This document shows positions 9,454-17,740 of a DNA stretch of 64,000 nt, one piece after another. Position 1 is the stretch's first letter. Every line of letters begins with the position of its first letter. Source of the DNA: Pedococcus dokdonensis (GTDB taxonomy: Bacteria > Actinomycetota > Actinomycetes > Actinomycetales > Dermatophilaceae); NCBI RefSeq assembly GCF_900104525.1, contig NZ_LT629711.1, positions 2,666,001 through 2,730,000 on the forward strand. Direction: 5' to 3'. A program made the translations under genes and the position numbers. Under the pieces are notes generated by a model. That model was not told the DNA's origin, ran no database searches, and saw nothing but the letters and a program-made list of their open reading frames with translations.

Positions 9454-10509
9454 TCACGCGGCAGGGAAGACGGCCGATGAGTCCACCGGCGGCCAGACCC
9501 ACGGCTGGAGTGGATCGTCGTCGTTCCGCCGCCACAGACACCTGATCGACTGGGGGCGTGCCCGTCGCCGAGCGGCCGCGAGGGCCTGGCACATACCCTC
9601 GCCGTAGTTGCGCAGGTCAGCCGTCCCCCAGCGTGCGACGGCAAAGCCCAGGGCCTCAAGTCCACGCTCCCGGTCGCGCTCGGCCAGGACGACCTCGGCG
9701 ATGCGCTCGGCCGTCGCACTGTCGTCGACACCCTGCTGGTACTTGCCGCGACCGTCGGCCTCGCCGATGACTCCGGCGTTGCGCCACAGGTGGTCGACCC
9801 TTCCGACGAAGGCGCCATCCAGGTCGTGGATCCGGATCTGGCTGTCCGGCACGGAGTAGCCACGACGGTGGGCGACAGCCACGGAGGCCGACTCGAGCCA
9901 GCTTTCGCGACGACCGTCGACGAGTCCGATCCCCTCGTCCGCCAGCCGGATGCCCGGCCAACGCCTCTGGTAGGCGCGCATCGCCCGCAACTCGTCGACC
10001 TGCACGAGGCCCAGTCGCACCGCCGCGTCGGCGACGGCGAGTGCGTCCCGCAGGCGACTCTGGCGGAACGAGTCGACCACCGTCCTGGCCAGCTCGGTGA
10101 CGGCGACCCCTGCGACCGACACCACTTGCTCGTCCGGAAGAGCGGCCTGCAGGACCCTCCGCCAGTCGTCCGGGTAGCTGGTCCTCGACGTCGCGCGAGC
10201 CGTCAGCGTCACCTTGCCGATCGGCCCCTGTGGCGTGGGCAAGCCGTGCACCAGAGCCGCGGTCACATGGCTGACGACAGAGTCAGCGATCGACGCCTGG
10301 GCCGCTCGGGCCATGGCCACGTGCACGGCGGTCGGGTCCAGGAGCAACCAGGGTGCCCGGACGGCATACAGCGATCCGGCGATCTTGATGACCTCACGTC
10401 GGCGCACCGCGCCCGACAGGGCTGAGTGGCTGAGCCCAGCCGCCTGCGCTTCCTGCCACAGGAAGGGTTGCGGCAGCTCGACCCAACGTTGGGCGTCCGT
10501 GGCGTGCAT
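9454..10509 (-). CDS. AbiEi-like N-terminus with Vsr/DUF559-like C-terminal nuclease domain
   Basis: 351 residues from ATG 10509; the frame stays open further upstream to 10656 but that part is encoded inside a repeat and has low-complexity composition. Residues 10-140 resemble the AbiEi antitoxin-type winged helix (QEAQAAGLSHSALSGAVRRREV, GSLYAVRA, SHVTAALVHGLPTP). The C-terminal third has RVDHLWRNAGVIGEADGRGKYQ, a layout like the Vsr/DUF559 PD-(D/E)XK fold with Asp, Glu and Lys in order. No toxin partner lies beside it. The gene is isolated between pstB and pit and is flanked by palindromic repeats. A related gene is at 60163. Function is unknown; antitoxin, DNA-repair nuclease and mobile-element enzyme are all possible. 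Confidence 0.75.
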   Translation of the reverse strand: MHATDAQRWVELPQPFLWQEAQAAGLSHSALSGAVRRREVIKIAGSLYAVRAPWLLLDPTAVHVAMARAAQASIADSVVSHVTAALVHGLPTPQGPIGKVTLTARATSRTSYPDDWRRVLQAALPDEQVVSVAGVAVTELARTVVDSFRQSRLRDALAVADAAVRLGLVQVDELRAMRAYQRRWPGIRLADEGIGLVDGRRESWLESASVAVAHRRGYSVPDSQIRIHDLDGAFVGRVDHLWRNAGVIGEADGRGKYQQGVDDSATAERIAEVVLAERDRERGLEALGFAVARWGTADLRNYGEGMCQALAAARRRARPQSIRCLWRRNDDDPLQPWVWPPVDSSAVFPAA

Positions 10510-10640
10510 GACGCGATGGTGTCGCTGGCCGCCACGGCCGGCGACCGTCTCGTCGCCGCCTGTGGACGAGGTATGCCGCGGTGCTGGGCCTGTGGACGGT
10601 TTCACCGAATCTGGAGCGGACCGAGCTAGTCCAGCGCTCA

Positions 10641-10708
10641 GCTTCTGGCCACTCATGCCCCGAAAAGCGCCGAAGCGGCCACGACATCAGGCGTCAGTGG
10701 CCAGAAGT
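10641..10708. repeat. Palindromic repeat family P1, copy 3 (right end, inverted)
   Basis: The arms GCTTCTGGCCA and TGGCCAGAAGT enclose an interior that differs from copies 1-2, though the parts next to the right arm are related. It is oriented opposite to copies 1-2, and its outer flank 10695-10718 is the exact inverted match of 9362-9385. It ends 15 bases before the pit stop codon. Confidence 0.8.
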
Positions 10709-10722
10709 GCGGGAGGGGTGGG

Positions 10723-11715
10723 TCAGACGAAGAGGTTGATGATGAGGCAGCTGACGGCGGCGACGAGGCCTGCGCCGGGGAAGGTCAGCACCCAGGCGCC
10801 GACGATGTTGCCGGCCACACCCCACCGCACCGCGGAGAGCCGCTTGGTCGCGCCGACACCCATGATCGCCGAGGTGATCGTGTGCGTCGTCGAGATCGGG
10901 GCACCGAACGCCATGCCCGCGACGTAGAGGATCGAGGCCGCAGTGGTCTCCGCCGCGAAACCCTGCGGGGGGTCGAGGTGGATGATGCGGCGGCCGAGGG
11001 TGCGCATGATCCGCCACCCACCGGCATACGTGCCGAGGGAGATGACCACGGCGCTCATCAGCAGCACCCACAAGGGGATGCCCTTGCCGCTGTAGTGACC
11101 ACCCACGGTCAGCGCGAGCACCACGACACCGGCGGTCTTGGACGCGTCCTGGAGACCGTGGCCGAAGGCCATCGCGGCGGCGGACGCGGTCTGCGCGTAG
11201 CGGAAACCACGCGAGACCTTGCCGGGCTGGGCGCGCCGGAAGAGCCACATGATCGTGGTCATGACGAGGTAGCCGAGGATCACCCCGACCACCGGCGAGG
11301 CGATCATCGGGATGACGACCTTCTCGAAGATGCCGTGCCACTTCACGTCGGCCCCGGCCGCGAGCGCCGCGCCACCCAGCCCACCGATCAGGGCGTGCGA
11401 GGACGACGAGGGCAGGCCGTACCACCAGGTCAGCAGGTTCCACCCGATGGCGCCGATCAGGGCGGCGGCGCAGATCACCAGGCCGGGGTTGCCGGAAGGC
11501 GCCTCGATGATGCCCTTGCCCACCGTGTCGGCGATCTTCTTGCCGAAGAACGCGCCGAACAGGTTGGCGACGGCTGCCATGAGCAGTGCGACCCGCGGGG
11601 TCAGCGCCCGCGTGGAGACCGAGGTCGCGATCGCGTTGGCCGCGTCGTGAAAACCGTTGGTGTAGTTGAAGCCCATCGCCAGGGCGATGACGATTCCTAC
11701 CGGAAGCCAGTCCAT
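10723..11715 (-). CDS. pit: Low-affinity inorganic phosphate transporter, PiT family
   Basis: 330 residues with about ten hydrophobic segments. GFNYTNGFHDAANAIATSVSTRAL near the N-terminus and the second-half repeat FGHGLQDASKTAGVVVLAL are the duplicated PiT signatures; PSSSSHALIGGLGGAAL is another conserved loop. It moves phosphate with a cation. Its start is 8 bases after the stop of the DUF47 gene, so the two are co-transcribed. It adds a low-affinity route to the high-affinity pst system on the other strand. Confidence 0.93.
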   Translation of the reverse strand: MDWLPVGIVIALAMGFNYTNGFHDAANAIATSVSTRALTPRVALLMAAVANLFGAFFGKKIADTVGKGIIEAPSGNPGLVICAAALIGAIGWNLLTWWYGLPSSSSHALIGGLGGAALAAGADVKWHGIFEKVVIPMIASPVVGVILGYLVMTTIMWLFRRAQPGKVSRGFRYAQTASAAAMAFGHGLQDASKTAGVVVLALTVGGHYSGKGIPLWVLLMSAVVISLGTYAGGWRIMRTLGRRIIHLDPPQGFAAETTAASILYVAGMAFGAPISTTHTITSAIMGVGATKRLSAVRWGVAGNIVGAWVLTFPGAGLVAAVSCLIINLFV

Positions 11716-11723
11716 GGGGTGGC

Positions 11724-12350
11724 TCAGGACTCCTTGACCGCGATGCTCTCGACCTTGTGGGCCACCTTCTCGAACGCGTCAGCGGCGGCCTCGAGCTCCT
11801 CGACGACCTCCTTGAGCTTCATGATCGTGAGGGTGTCGGCGCCGAAGTCACCGTTGAACAGCCCGGCCAGCAGGCGGCGGTAGATCTGGTCGGCCTGGTT
11901 CTCGAGCCGGTTGATCTCGATCCAGTAGCCGGACAGGTCCTTCATCGACCGCAGCCGCGGCATCGCGTCGGCGGTGAGCTCGGACATCCGGGACAGGACC
12001 TCGACCTGGTCGGACACGCCGGCCGGGAGGTCACCGATGCGGTAGAGCACGATCAGGTCGACCGCCGCATCCATCATGTCCATGCAGTCGTCGAGCGTGG
12101 ACGCCAGCCCGTGGATGTCCTCACGGTCGAACGGGGTGATGAACGAGCTGTTGACCTTGCGGATGATCTCGTGGGTGGCCTCGTCGGCGTCGTGCTCGAT
12201 CTCGCGCATCCGCGAGGCGACGGCCTCGCGCTCCGAGGGGTCGACTCCCAGCAGCGTGGTCAGCTCGCGGGAGCCGCTCACGAGATAGGAGGCGGACTTG
12301 GCGAACAGGTCGTAAAAACTGTTCTCCTGGGGGGTGAGGCGAAAGCCCAC
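11724..12350 (-). CDS. DUF47 / PhoU-like partner of the Pit transporter
   Basis: 208 residues, start GTG 12350 with GGAGAG just upstream. The protein is mostly helical and polar, with REIEHDADEATHEIIRKV, FITPFDREDIHGLASTLDDCMDMMDAAVDLI and KLKEVVEELEAAADAFEKVAHKVE, which are the recurring metal-binding helical motifs of the DUF47 (PhoU-like) family. Members almost always precede a pit gene, as here, and are thought to control Pit activity. Confidence 0.93.
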   Translation of the reverse strand: MGFRLTPQENSFYDLFAKSASYLVSGSRELTTLLGVDPSEREAVASRMREIEHDADEATHEIIRKVNSSFITPFDREDIHGLASTLDDCMDMMDAAVDLIVLYRIGDLPAGVSDQVEVLSRMSELTADAMPRLRSMKDLSGYWIEINRLENQADQIYRRLLAGLFNGDFGADTLTIMKLKEVVEELEAAADAFEKVAHKVESIAVKES

Positions 12351-12436
12351 GGTTCTCTCCGGTCACGCATCAGGGGGGATGGCCGTGGACGATGCTACGG
12401 GCAAGGACGCGTCAGAGCGCAACTCGGCCGGTCGCC

Positions 12437-12458
12437 GACCCTCTCGGGACGAAGGGTC
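12437..12458 (-). terminator. Hairpin after the 74-residue gene
   Basis: GACCCT at 12437-12442 pairs with AGGGTC at 12453-12458, directly after the stop codon at 12459 of the leftward gene. The stem is short and lacks a T-run, so it may be a weak terminator. Confidence 0.35.
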
Positions 12459-12683
12459 TCAGGCGTTGAGCCGCTTGCCCGCGCGGTGCGGGTGGGAGGT
12501 GCCCTGGGGCGCCTCGGTCGAACCGTCACGCCCGCGCTCGATCCCGAGCGCCCGGTCGATCTCGTCCTCGGTCAGCGGGTCCTCGCTGGCGGACGCGGCC
12601 ACCACGAGGTCGCCGACCAGCTCGATCTCGTCCTGGAGGGCGTCATCGGTGAGGTCGGCACCGGCGCGCGGGTCGGTGGTCAT
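12459..12683 (-). CDS. Small acidic conserved-looking protein
   Basis: 74 residues, start ATG 12683. The middle is acidic and helical (DDALQDEIELVGDLVVAA then PLTEDEIDRALGIE), and the tail is basic (HPHRAGKRLNA). There is no membrane segment or known motif. Codon use is typical for the genome (third positions almost all G or C), and a hairpin follows, so I take it as a real gene of unknown function. It lies upstream of the pit operon, 108 bases away. Confidence 0.6.
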   Translation of the reverse strand: MTTDPRAGADLTDDALQDEIELVGDLVVAASASEDPLTEDEIDRALGIERGRDGSTEAPQGTSHPHRAGKRLNA

Positions 12684-13054
12684 GGAGAAACGCTAACGGA
12701 GCGCGGCGACAACGTGGCATCCGGTTTGCCATCTCTTGACCCATCTCGCTCGGGAACCACCCAGTTGGGTCATGGGACCACTCATCATGACTAGTTCCAA
12801 CCGGCTATTACTTCTGTGGGTTGCGGAAGTGCCCCGGATCGGAAGGGTCGGACGCAGCCGGAAACGCCAGTGATCAGGTATGCCGCGCGGCCGAGTGTGC
12901 GCGTCGGGCCGGGAGCGCCTCACGGCACGTGGCCGCTCGTAGCGGCTTAATTTGGGACCCGGGGCTACCGCGGCCCGACGCACGTCCGACTGTAACCCGG
13001 GCGGGCTGGATGTTGTTCCCCATGACGCCTGATCGGGTGTCGGCAAGAGGCCGT
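12684..13054. other. 371-base region without a clear gene
   Basis: No coding frame with normal codon bias is visible. It holds one GTATGCCG octamer at 12878 and a small hairpin GCCGCT-CGT-AGCGGC at 12932-12946 followed by TTAATTT, which could terminate a small RNA read to the right. I could not match it to a known RNA family. Confidence 0.35.
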
Positions 13055-13702
13055 TCAGATGAGTTCGCCGGCGTGCCAGAGCCTAGCGTTGGCCTCGAGG
13101 TCCTCGGCCGTGGACAGCATCGACGCGGCGCGCTTGGTCTGCGCACTGGCCGCCTCGCGGTCCTGCACGTCGGTCGTGTGCGCGCGATCGGCGCGACCCG
13201 CGGCGACGACCCGGCAGAACGCCGCAGCCCGCTGCAGGGCCACCGCGAAGTCACCCGAGAACACCCCTCGCAGGATCGAGTCGGTCAGCTCGCGCAGCTC
13301 GGCCGGACCCGGCGGCTCGGCGACGCCGGCCACCGCGTGGTTGACGTCGGTGAACCGGATGCCGGCGGCATAGTCGGCGCTCGCCTCCTCGGGGCTGCGC
13401 TGCACCCACTCGCGCAGCGCGTAGAGACGCCACAGTGCGCCCGGGAGGCTGCGGGCGGGTCGGTCGGCCCACAGCTCGGCGACGGTCGACAGCCCGAGCT
13501 CGTCGACGAGCGCCACCAGTCGCGCGGTCAGCTCGGGGTCGTCGGTGGCCCGCCCGGTGCCGACCAGGACCGCTGCGGTCTCGTGGGCGATCTCGGTCAC
13601 CTCGGCCGGGTCGGGGACGGTGCCTCCCTGCGACTCCATGGCGGTGGGGCTGAAGAAGGCAGGACGGCGCGGACCGGGGCGACCACTGGGCTGGTTTTTC
13701 AT
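13055..13702 (-). CDS. Conserved-looking actinobacterial protein of unknown function
   Basis: 215 residues from ATG 13702; an internal ATG at residue 22 (MESQGGTV) is also possible because the first 20 residues are Pro/Arg-rich. The rest is a soluble helical protein: VTEIAHETAAVLVGTG, LTARLVALVDELGLSTVAELWADRPARSLPGALWRLYALREWV, and a long C-terminal helix with many Ala and Arg. I do not recognise the fold. Composition matches neighbours and the gene stands alone between two leftward genes. Confidence 0.65.
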   Translation of the reverse strand: MKNQPSGRPGPRRPAFFSPTAMESQGGTVPDPAEVTEIAHETAAVLVGTGRATDDPELTARLVALVDELGLSTVAELWADRPARSLPGALWRLYALREWVQRSPEEASADYAAGIRFTDVNHAVAGVAEPPGPAELRELTDSILRGVFSGDFAVALQRAAAFCRVVAAGRADRAHTTDVQDREAASAQTKRAASMLSTAEDLEANARLWHAGELI

Positions 13703-13767
13703 TACGCCCAGTGTCTCAGGAGGGGCCGACTCCCACGAGGTTCGACGCCCCGACGGGACTGACGACG

Positions 13768-13827
13768 TGCAGGGCTGAGGACGTGCAGGCTGACGGTTGC
13801 AGGGCTGAGGACGGGCAGGGCTGACGG
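13768..13827. repeat. Two-copy 30-base tandem repeat
   Basis: TGCAGGGCTGAGGACG occurs at 13768 and again at 13798, each followed by a related GCAGG(G)CTGACGG tail. It lies in the gap between two leftward genes, close to the zinc-ribbon gene's stop. Confidence 0.6.
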
Positions 13828-13828
13828 C

Positions 13829-14125
13829 TCAGTCGAACAGCTCACTGAGGAAGGACGACTTCTTGCGCTTCCCCCCGTAGCCGTAGCCGCCGCCATACCC
13901 ACCGTCGTTGCCGCGGTAGGGCGCCTGCTGGCCCTGCTGCTGGTAGCCGCCTTGTTGCTGCGGAGGCTGGGGCTGGTGCCAGGCCGTCTCCGCCGCGACC
14001 AGGGACTCGAGCTCCCCGCGGTCGAGGAACAGGCCGCCACAACCCGTGCACTGGTCGACGTGGACCTGGTTGCGCTCGTAGCTGCGCATGTCGGAACCAC
14101 ACTTGGGACAGGTGAGGGTGCTCAT
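13829..14125 (-). CDS. TFIIB-type zinc-ribbon protein
   Basis: 98 residues. The N-terminus carries a four-cysteine ribbon, CPKCGSDM at residues 6-13 and CTGCGGLFLDRGELE at about 27-41, the pattern of the zf-TFIIB small-protein family. A Gln/Gly/Tyr-rich low-complexity middle follows, ending in a basic patch GKRKKSS and a short hydrophobic tail SFLSELFD. Members are small proteins of unknown role, probably binding nucleic acid or protein partners. Confidence 0.8.
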   Translation of the reverse strand: MSTLTCPKCGSDMRSYERNQVHVDQCTGCGGLFLDRGELESLVAAETAWHQPQPPQQQGGYQQQGQQAPYRGNDGGYGGGYGYGGKRKKSSFLSELFD

Positions 14126-14239
14126 GTCGGGCCAACGGACCGGGCCGGCGACGGGTTCCGGGCCGTGGGTTGCGTCCCGGGCGAGCCGTTAGTCTGTGGC
14201 CGGTCCGGCTCAGCGGTGCGTATGCCGCGTGGCCGGCCG

Positions 14240-14312
14240 GGGCCTCTAGCTCAATGGTTAGAGCTGCGGACTTTTAATCCGTAGGTTGTCGGTTCGAGTC
14301 CGACGGGGCCCA
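14240..14312 (+). tRNA. tRNA-Lys (anticodon TTT), element-side hybrid
   Basis: A full cloverleaf can be drawn: acceptor GGGCCTC with GGGGCCC, D-arm GCTC/GAGC, anticodon loop CTTTTAA (anticodon TTT) and T-arm GTCGG TTCGAGT CCGAC, discriminator A. CCA is not encoded. The segment from 14267 on is duplicated at 29245-29291, so the 3' part of this tRNA was probably supplied by the integrated element. Confidence 0.95.
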
Positions 14313-14313
14313 C
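14267..14313 (+). repeat. attL core
   Basis: Matches 29245-29291 over 47 bases except at two positions (14290 C versus G, 14302 G versus C). The two differences are paired in the T-stem, so both copies keep a folded tRNA arm. Confidence 0.9.
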
Positions 14314-14388
14314 TGAGGCATATGTGCAGGTCAGCGGCGCTTATGAAACATCGTGCTCGAAGTGAGGTCCAACGGTTCCGCGACGTTA

Positions 14389-14407
14389 GTGGGCAAATAG
14401 TGGGCTT
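14389..14407 (+). promoter_or_regulatory. Possible integrase arm-type sites, left side
   Basis: GTGGGCA at 14389 and GTGGGCT at 14400 are 11 bases apart. The same GTGGGCAG motif with the same spacing occurs just inside the right end (29111-29159), as expected for arm-type integrase sites. Confidence 0.5.
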
Positions 14408-14521
14408 CGCTGGGAGAAACCGCCTTCGGACGGGCTTCCCGGTGCGGGCCGGAATCGGGGAGGACTGTCGGCACAGGCTGACATCCTCACCGCAACGTCG
14501 AGCCCTTCCTGAAGGAGTCGT

Positions 14522-16063
14522 GTGCTTCCGTCGAACCGCGATATGGCCAGCATCATCCTTCTCTTGGTCTTCGTCGGCGCAGTCCTGTCCACTCGGTCCG
14601 GCCGGGGGGCCGCGATCAGCATCCTGCGCCTGGCGTGGAGCCGCCTTGGCCTCTCATTCGTCGCCTTCGCCGCCTACCTCGTGGGAGTCGTGGCGATCGC
14701 AGACAGAATCGGAGCCTGGAACGACCGCATGACAGGAGAGACGATCGCGTGGTTCGTCTTGTCCGGCGTGGCTGCGTTCGGCCAGTTCACCAAGGTGGGA
14801 CGCGACCGCTGGTTCCTCCGCAACTTCCTCCGCCGACTGTTCGAGCTTGGTGCCGTCGTCACAGTCCTGATGACGGCGGTCGACTTCAGTCTGGTTGTTG
14901 AGATTGCACTCGGCCTAGTCGTCACGGTTCTTGTGCTTCTCCAAACAGTTGCCGAAATGAGCGACGACCTGAGGCCAGTTAGGCGGCCCCTAGCGACCCT
15001 CCTGGGAGTGTTCGCCGCCGGCGTTGGGGTTGCAGTTGTCTGGCAGCTCGTCTCCCAGTTCAGTCACTTAGACCTGGCACAGATCTTTCGATCCCTGGCC
15101 ATGGCCATCTGGCTTCCTGTGTCGACGCTGCCGGCGTTGATCCTCATGGCCGCAGTGTCCGAGTACGAACAGGTCTTCATCCGGCTGTCCTTCATGCACG
15201 GAGTCAGCAACCTATGGCTGTCGCGTGCCGCCTTGATCCGTGGCCTGGGAGCCCGGCCCCAGTTGATTGCCGGGTTCTCCCACCCGTGGCGTTGGGAGAT
15301 CCGTCAGGCGGAGACCTGGGCATCTGCACGGCGCGTGGTGGGCGAATATCGCACCTCACAGACCCGGTCACTAGAGTCCTTAACCGTCGAGCGATCCGAG
15401 ACTCTGGCCAAGATTGTTCACGCTGGAGCGGGCTACTACGACGCCACCGGCCGCAGTGATCCGAGGTTTGCAGAGATGCTTCTACTCGTTCGCTCGCGCC
15501 CAACGTGCTGGGAGTACCTCCTCTTCGCGCTTGCCCTGAGCCACTTCGTCGAGATGACCCGGCGTTGGGTGGCGCTACATGAGCGCTCGCCAGAGGCGCT
15601 GGTGGGCCGGACCCACTCACGCAAGGCGGCGCTAGGCCTTATTGACTCCTACCCACAGCGCGCTCTGGCCATCGTGGAGGGAGTCGACGGCGTCTTCAGT
15701 GAGGCCCAGCAAACCGAGGCATTTGGTCCACCGGGTCAACCCGGTGACCCTGTGCGGATCATCCAGCTCGCTCGAGACACCGCCCTGCTGCATGCGAAGT
15801 TAGTAGACCTGAGCCTCGACTCGCGGGCGGTCACGATGGACAAGGACCTTGCCGGTGTTCGCGACGCCCTTAGAGCATTGAGCGACGAGCCGGCGGCTCA
15901 GATCGAGGCCTTCGCCCGAACTGGGGAGAAGCGGACCCGCGCTCTTCCCGGACGGCTGAGAAAAGGTCGGCGGATCGAGATGACACTACGCCTCACCCTG
16001 TCGATTTCGTCGCAGGCCACCCGCCGACTTCGGCGGGCCATCCGCGAAGCCACCGCGGGCTAA
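14522..16063 (+). CDS. Island membrane protein with large cytosolic domain, unknown function
   Basis: 513 residues from GTG 14522, with GAAGGAG four bases upstream. Residues 1-225 hold about six hydrophobic segments (for example IILLLVFVGAVLST, LGLSFVAFAAYLVGVVAI, VVEIALGLVVTVLVLLQTV). The remaining ~290 residues are soluble and rich in Arg, with a basic tail KGRRIEMTLRLTLSISSQATRRLRRA. I find no known motif. It sits between attL and the integrase, a usual position for cargo, and converges with the integrase gene with a 4-base overlap. Third-position GC is lower than in the chromosome, which supports recent transfer. A signalling or phage-defence role is possible but unproven. Confidence 0.7.
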   Translation: MLPSNRDMASIILLLVFVGAVLSTRSGRGAAISILRLAWSRLGLSFVAFAAYLVGVVAIADRIGAWNDRMTGETIAWFVLSGVAAFGQFTKVGRDRWFLRNFLRRLFELGAVVTVLMTAVDFSLVVEIALGLVVTVLVLLQTVAEMSDDLRPVRRPLATLLGVFAAGVGVAVVWQLVSQFSHLDLAQIFRSLAMAIWLPVSTLPALILMAAVSEYEQVFIRLSFMHGVSNLWLSRAALIRGLGARPQLIAGFSHPWRWEIRQAETWASARRVVGEYRTSQTRSLESLTVERSETLAKIVHAGAGYYDATGRSDPRFAEMLLLVRSRPTCWEYLLFALALSHFVEMTRRWVALHERSPEALVGRTHSRKAALGLIDSYPQRALAIVEGVDGVFSEAQQTEAFGPPGQPGDPVRIIQLARDTALLHAKLVDLSLDSRAVTMDKDLAGVRDALRALSDEPAAQIEAFARTGEKRTRALPGRLRKGRRIEMTLRLTLSISSQATRRLRRAIREATAG

Positions 16064-17151
16064 ACGGTCACCATCGCAGCGGACCGAGCAGCATCCATCT
16101 TGTCCGCCAACGCCTGAGCGTCAGTCTCGAACAGACCTGCATAGGTGTCGAGCGTCATCGTGGCTGACGCGTGCCCGAGCATGTTCTGCACCGTCTTGAC
16201 GTTCCCGCCCGCCTGTACGGCTAGCGATGCCGCAGTGTGTCGCAGATCGTGGAAGGTCAGCCGGTCGATGCCAGCCATCTTCCATGCCTGCGTGAGGATC
16301 TGCTTGGAGAAGTTGGCGTTGTCGAGAGGCTCGCCAGTGCGGGTCGAGAAGAGGAGATCGTTCTTGCCGCGACCAGCAGCCTGAGCGGTGAGCTGCTCAC
16401 CGAGCGACCGTGGGAAGGTGACTGTGCGACGTTCGTGCGTCTTGGGCGGACCGAGGACCTTCTTGCCGCCCACGATGGAGAATGCCCGTTCCACGGTGAT
16501 TCGCCCGTGCAGGCTGTCGACGTCGCGCACGCGAAGGGCCGTGATCTCGCCCCAGCGAAGACCCGTGAGTCCCGCCAGGCGGATCATGGCGCCGTGGTCG
16601 CCTGCCGCCAGCGCCAATGCCTCGAGCTCCGCGTGCGAGAGGTACCGGTGCGCCTTGTGGCGCTTCGGGCTCGGCCGGTAGTTGGCCTTCCCGGAGGCGG
16701 TGCGAGCCGGGTTGTTCAGGATGATCCACTCGTCCACCGCGGCGTCGAGCATCCTCACAAGTTGAGAGGACGCTGCATGCTTCCGGGAGGCGCTGACAGG
16801 CCCACGTGGGCCCTCCATGTTGGCCACCCACTTCTTGACCTCGGACAGGCTGACCTGGTTCAGCGGGACACGTCCCCAGGTCGGGAGAATGAGGGACGAG
16901 AGCAGCTCTTCGTAGGTGCTACGCGTCTTGGGCGAGACATGGAGCGAGTCGAGCCATCGCTGCGACCACTCCTCTACGGTGATCCGGCCCTTCCTGCGGT
17001 CGATGTGCTCACCGAGCTTCCCCTGCCGCTCCGCCTCTTCCGCGGCCTCCGTGGCGTCCCGCTTCCGCTTGAAGACGGTCGTGCTCTTGGCCCGCCCATC
17101 GAGCCGGTATCGACCGATGTACCCGCCCGGCCTCTTCTCCACCCACGCCAT
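16060..17151 (-). CDS. int: Tyrosine recombinase / site-specific integrase
   Basis: 363 residues. The N-terminal arm-binding domain (residues 1-55) and a SAM-like core-binding domain (about 60-150, SPKTRSTYEELLSSLILPTWG) precede the catalytic domain. Catalytic residues are all visible: Arg in TGLRWGEI, the HDLRHTAASLAVQAG box, LGHASATMTLDTYAGL with the His and the nucleophilic Tyr. It should integrate and, with a directionality factor, excise the element at tRNA-Lys. The -10/-35 pair just upstream predicts a transcript starting almost at the ATG (17151). Confidence 0.95.
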   Translation of the reverse strand: MAWVEKRPGGYIGRYRLDGRAKSTTVFKRKRDATEAAEEAERQGKLGEHIDRRKGRITVEEWSQRWLDSLHVSPKTRSTYEELLSSLILPTWGRVPLNQVSLSEVKKWVANMEGPRGPVSASRKHAASSQLVRMLDAAVDEWIILNNPARTASGKANYRPSPKRHKAHRYLSHAELEALALAAGDHGAMIRLAGLTGLRWGEITALRVRDVDSLHGRITVERAFSIVGGKKVLGPPKTHERRTVTFPRSLGEQLTAQAAGRGKNDLLFSTRTGEPLDNANFSKQILTQAWKMAGIDRLTFHDLRHTAASLAVQAGGNVKTVQNMLGHASATMTLDTYAGLFETDAQALADKMDAARSAAMVTV

Positions 17152-17159
17152 ACCTACAG

Positions 17160-17187
17160 ATTATCTGCACACTGCCATGGACCACAA
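17160..17187 (-). promoter_or_regulatory. Predicted integrase promoter
   Basis: On the minus strand, TTGTGG (17187-17182) and GATAAT (17165-17160) are 16 bases apart. The -10 ends nine bases before the ATG, so the message may be leaderless. Confidence 0.5.
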
Positions 17188-17227
17188 GAGACATTACTCG
17201 ATTGACGTGGGCGCGCGGGGGCCGCAC

Positions 17228-17256
17228 TAGACAGGTCTGGGCATTCGTGTGATAAT
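17228..17256 (+). promoter_or_regulatory. Predicted rightward promoter
   Basis: TAGACA at 17228-17233 and GATAAT at 17251-17256 with 17 bases between, and TGT just before the -10. Each hexamer is one base off consensus. It would drive the excisionase-like gene and the ATPase gene. Confidence 0.6.
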
Positions 17257-17548
17257 AGCAGTACGAGAAGGTCGGCACGCGCTGCGAGAGCGTGTTGACG
17301 GGCTAGCAGCCTAGGTGAACTCGCACAGCTCCCACCGCGTCCTACCCGTCGCCTGAGGCAAGGGTACGGAGCGCCACGAGCGGCCCGCAAGCCGCCGCAG
17401 AGCGCGGAGTAGATCAGTCGACAGTGCATCCGTCATGCCCGGGTGCGAGGCGTCGGCCGGTCTGCCGCGCCACGTCTTGGCAGCCCTGCTCGTCCTCGCG
17501 TCCTTGGCTCTTCAGCCAGCCGGCACCCGCCGGCGAAAGGACAACACC

Positions 17549-17740
17549 GTGACCGAGTCCATCGAGCCGTTCGTCAGCACCGAGCAGGTCGCCGACTTCC
17601 TCGGCAAGCCCCCGTCGTGGATCTACAACCGCGCCGAGCGGCTCAACATCCCCCGCTACAAGGTCGGACTCCACTACCGCTACCGCCTCTCCGAGGTGTC
17701 GGCGTGGGTCGAGTCGACGCAGCGCGGAGCCGCAGCGTGA
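17549..17740 (+). CDS. Excisionase-like helix-turn-helix protein
   Basis: 63 residues from GTG 17549; GAAAGGA is eight bases upstream, which rules out the longer open frame from 17435. The core is a MerR/HTH_17-type fold: STEQVADFLGKPPSWIYNRAERL, then IPRYKVGLHYRYRLSEVSAWVE, the shape of small excisionases and plasmid/phage DNA-binding proteins. It overlaps the ATPase gene by four bases (GTGA). Likely job is a recombination directionality factor or repressor for the element. Confidence 0.85.
   Translation: MTESIEPFVSTEQVADFLGKPPSWIYNRAERLNIPRYKVGLHYRYRLSEVSAWVESTQRGAAA

Larger units (their letters stand above)
17152..17548. other. Divergent control region between integrase and excisionase-like gene
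   Basis: 397 bases without a convincing gene. It holds one predicted promoter in each direction (see separate entries) and an AT-richer centre. It probably contains the switch between integrase and excision/replication genes. No clear operator dyad was found by eye. Confidence 0.45.

Noticed and set aside
9454..10509. AbiE-type toxin-antitoxin pair
   Set aside because: The AbiEi-like N-terminus is present, but no AbiEii nucleotidyltransferase toxin gene lies next to this gene or to the one at 60163.
12840..13030. Structured non-coding RNA such as tmRNA, SRP RNA or a cobalamin riboswitch
   Set aside because: I compared the key conserved motifs of these families from memory and found none; only a small hairpin with a T-rich tail remains.
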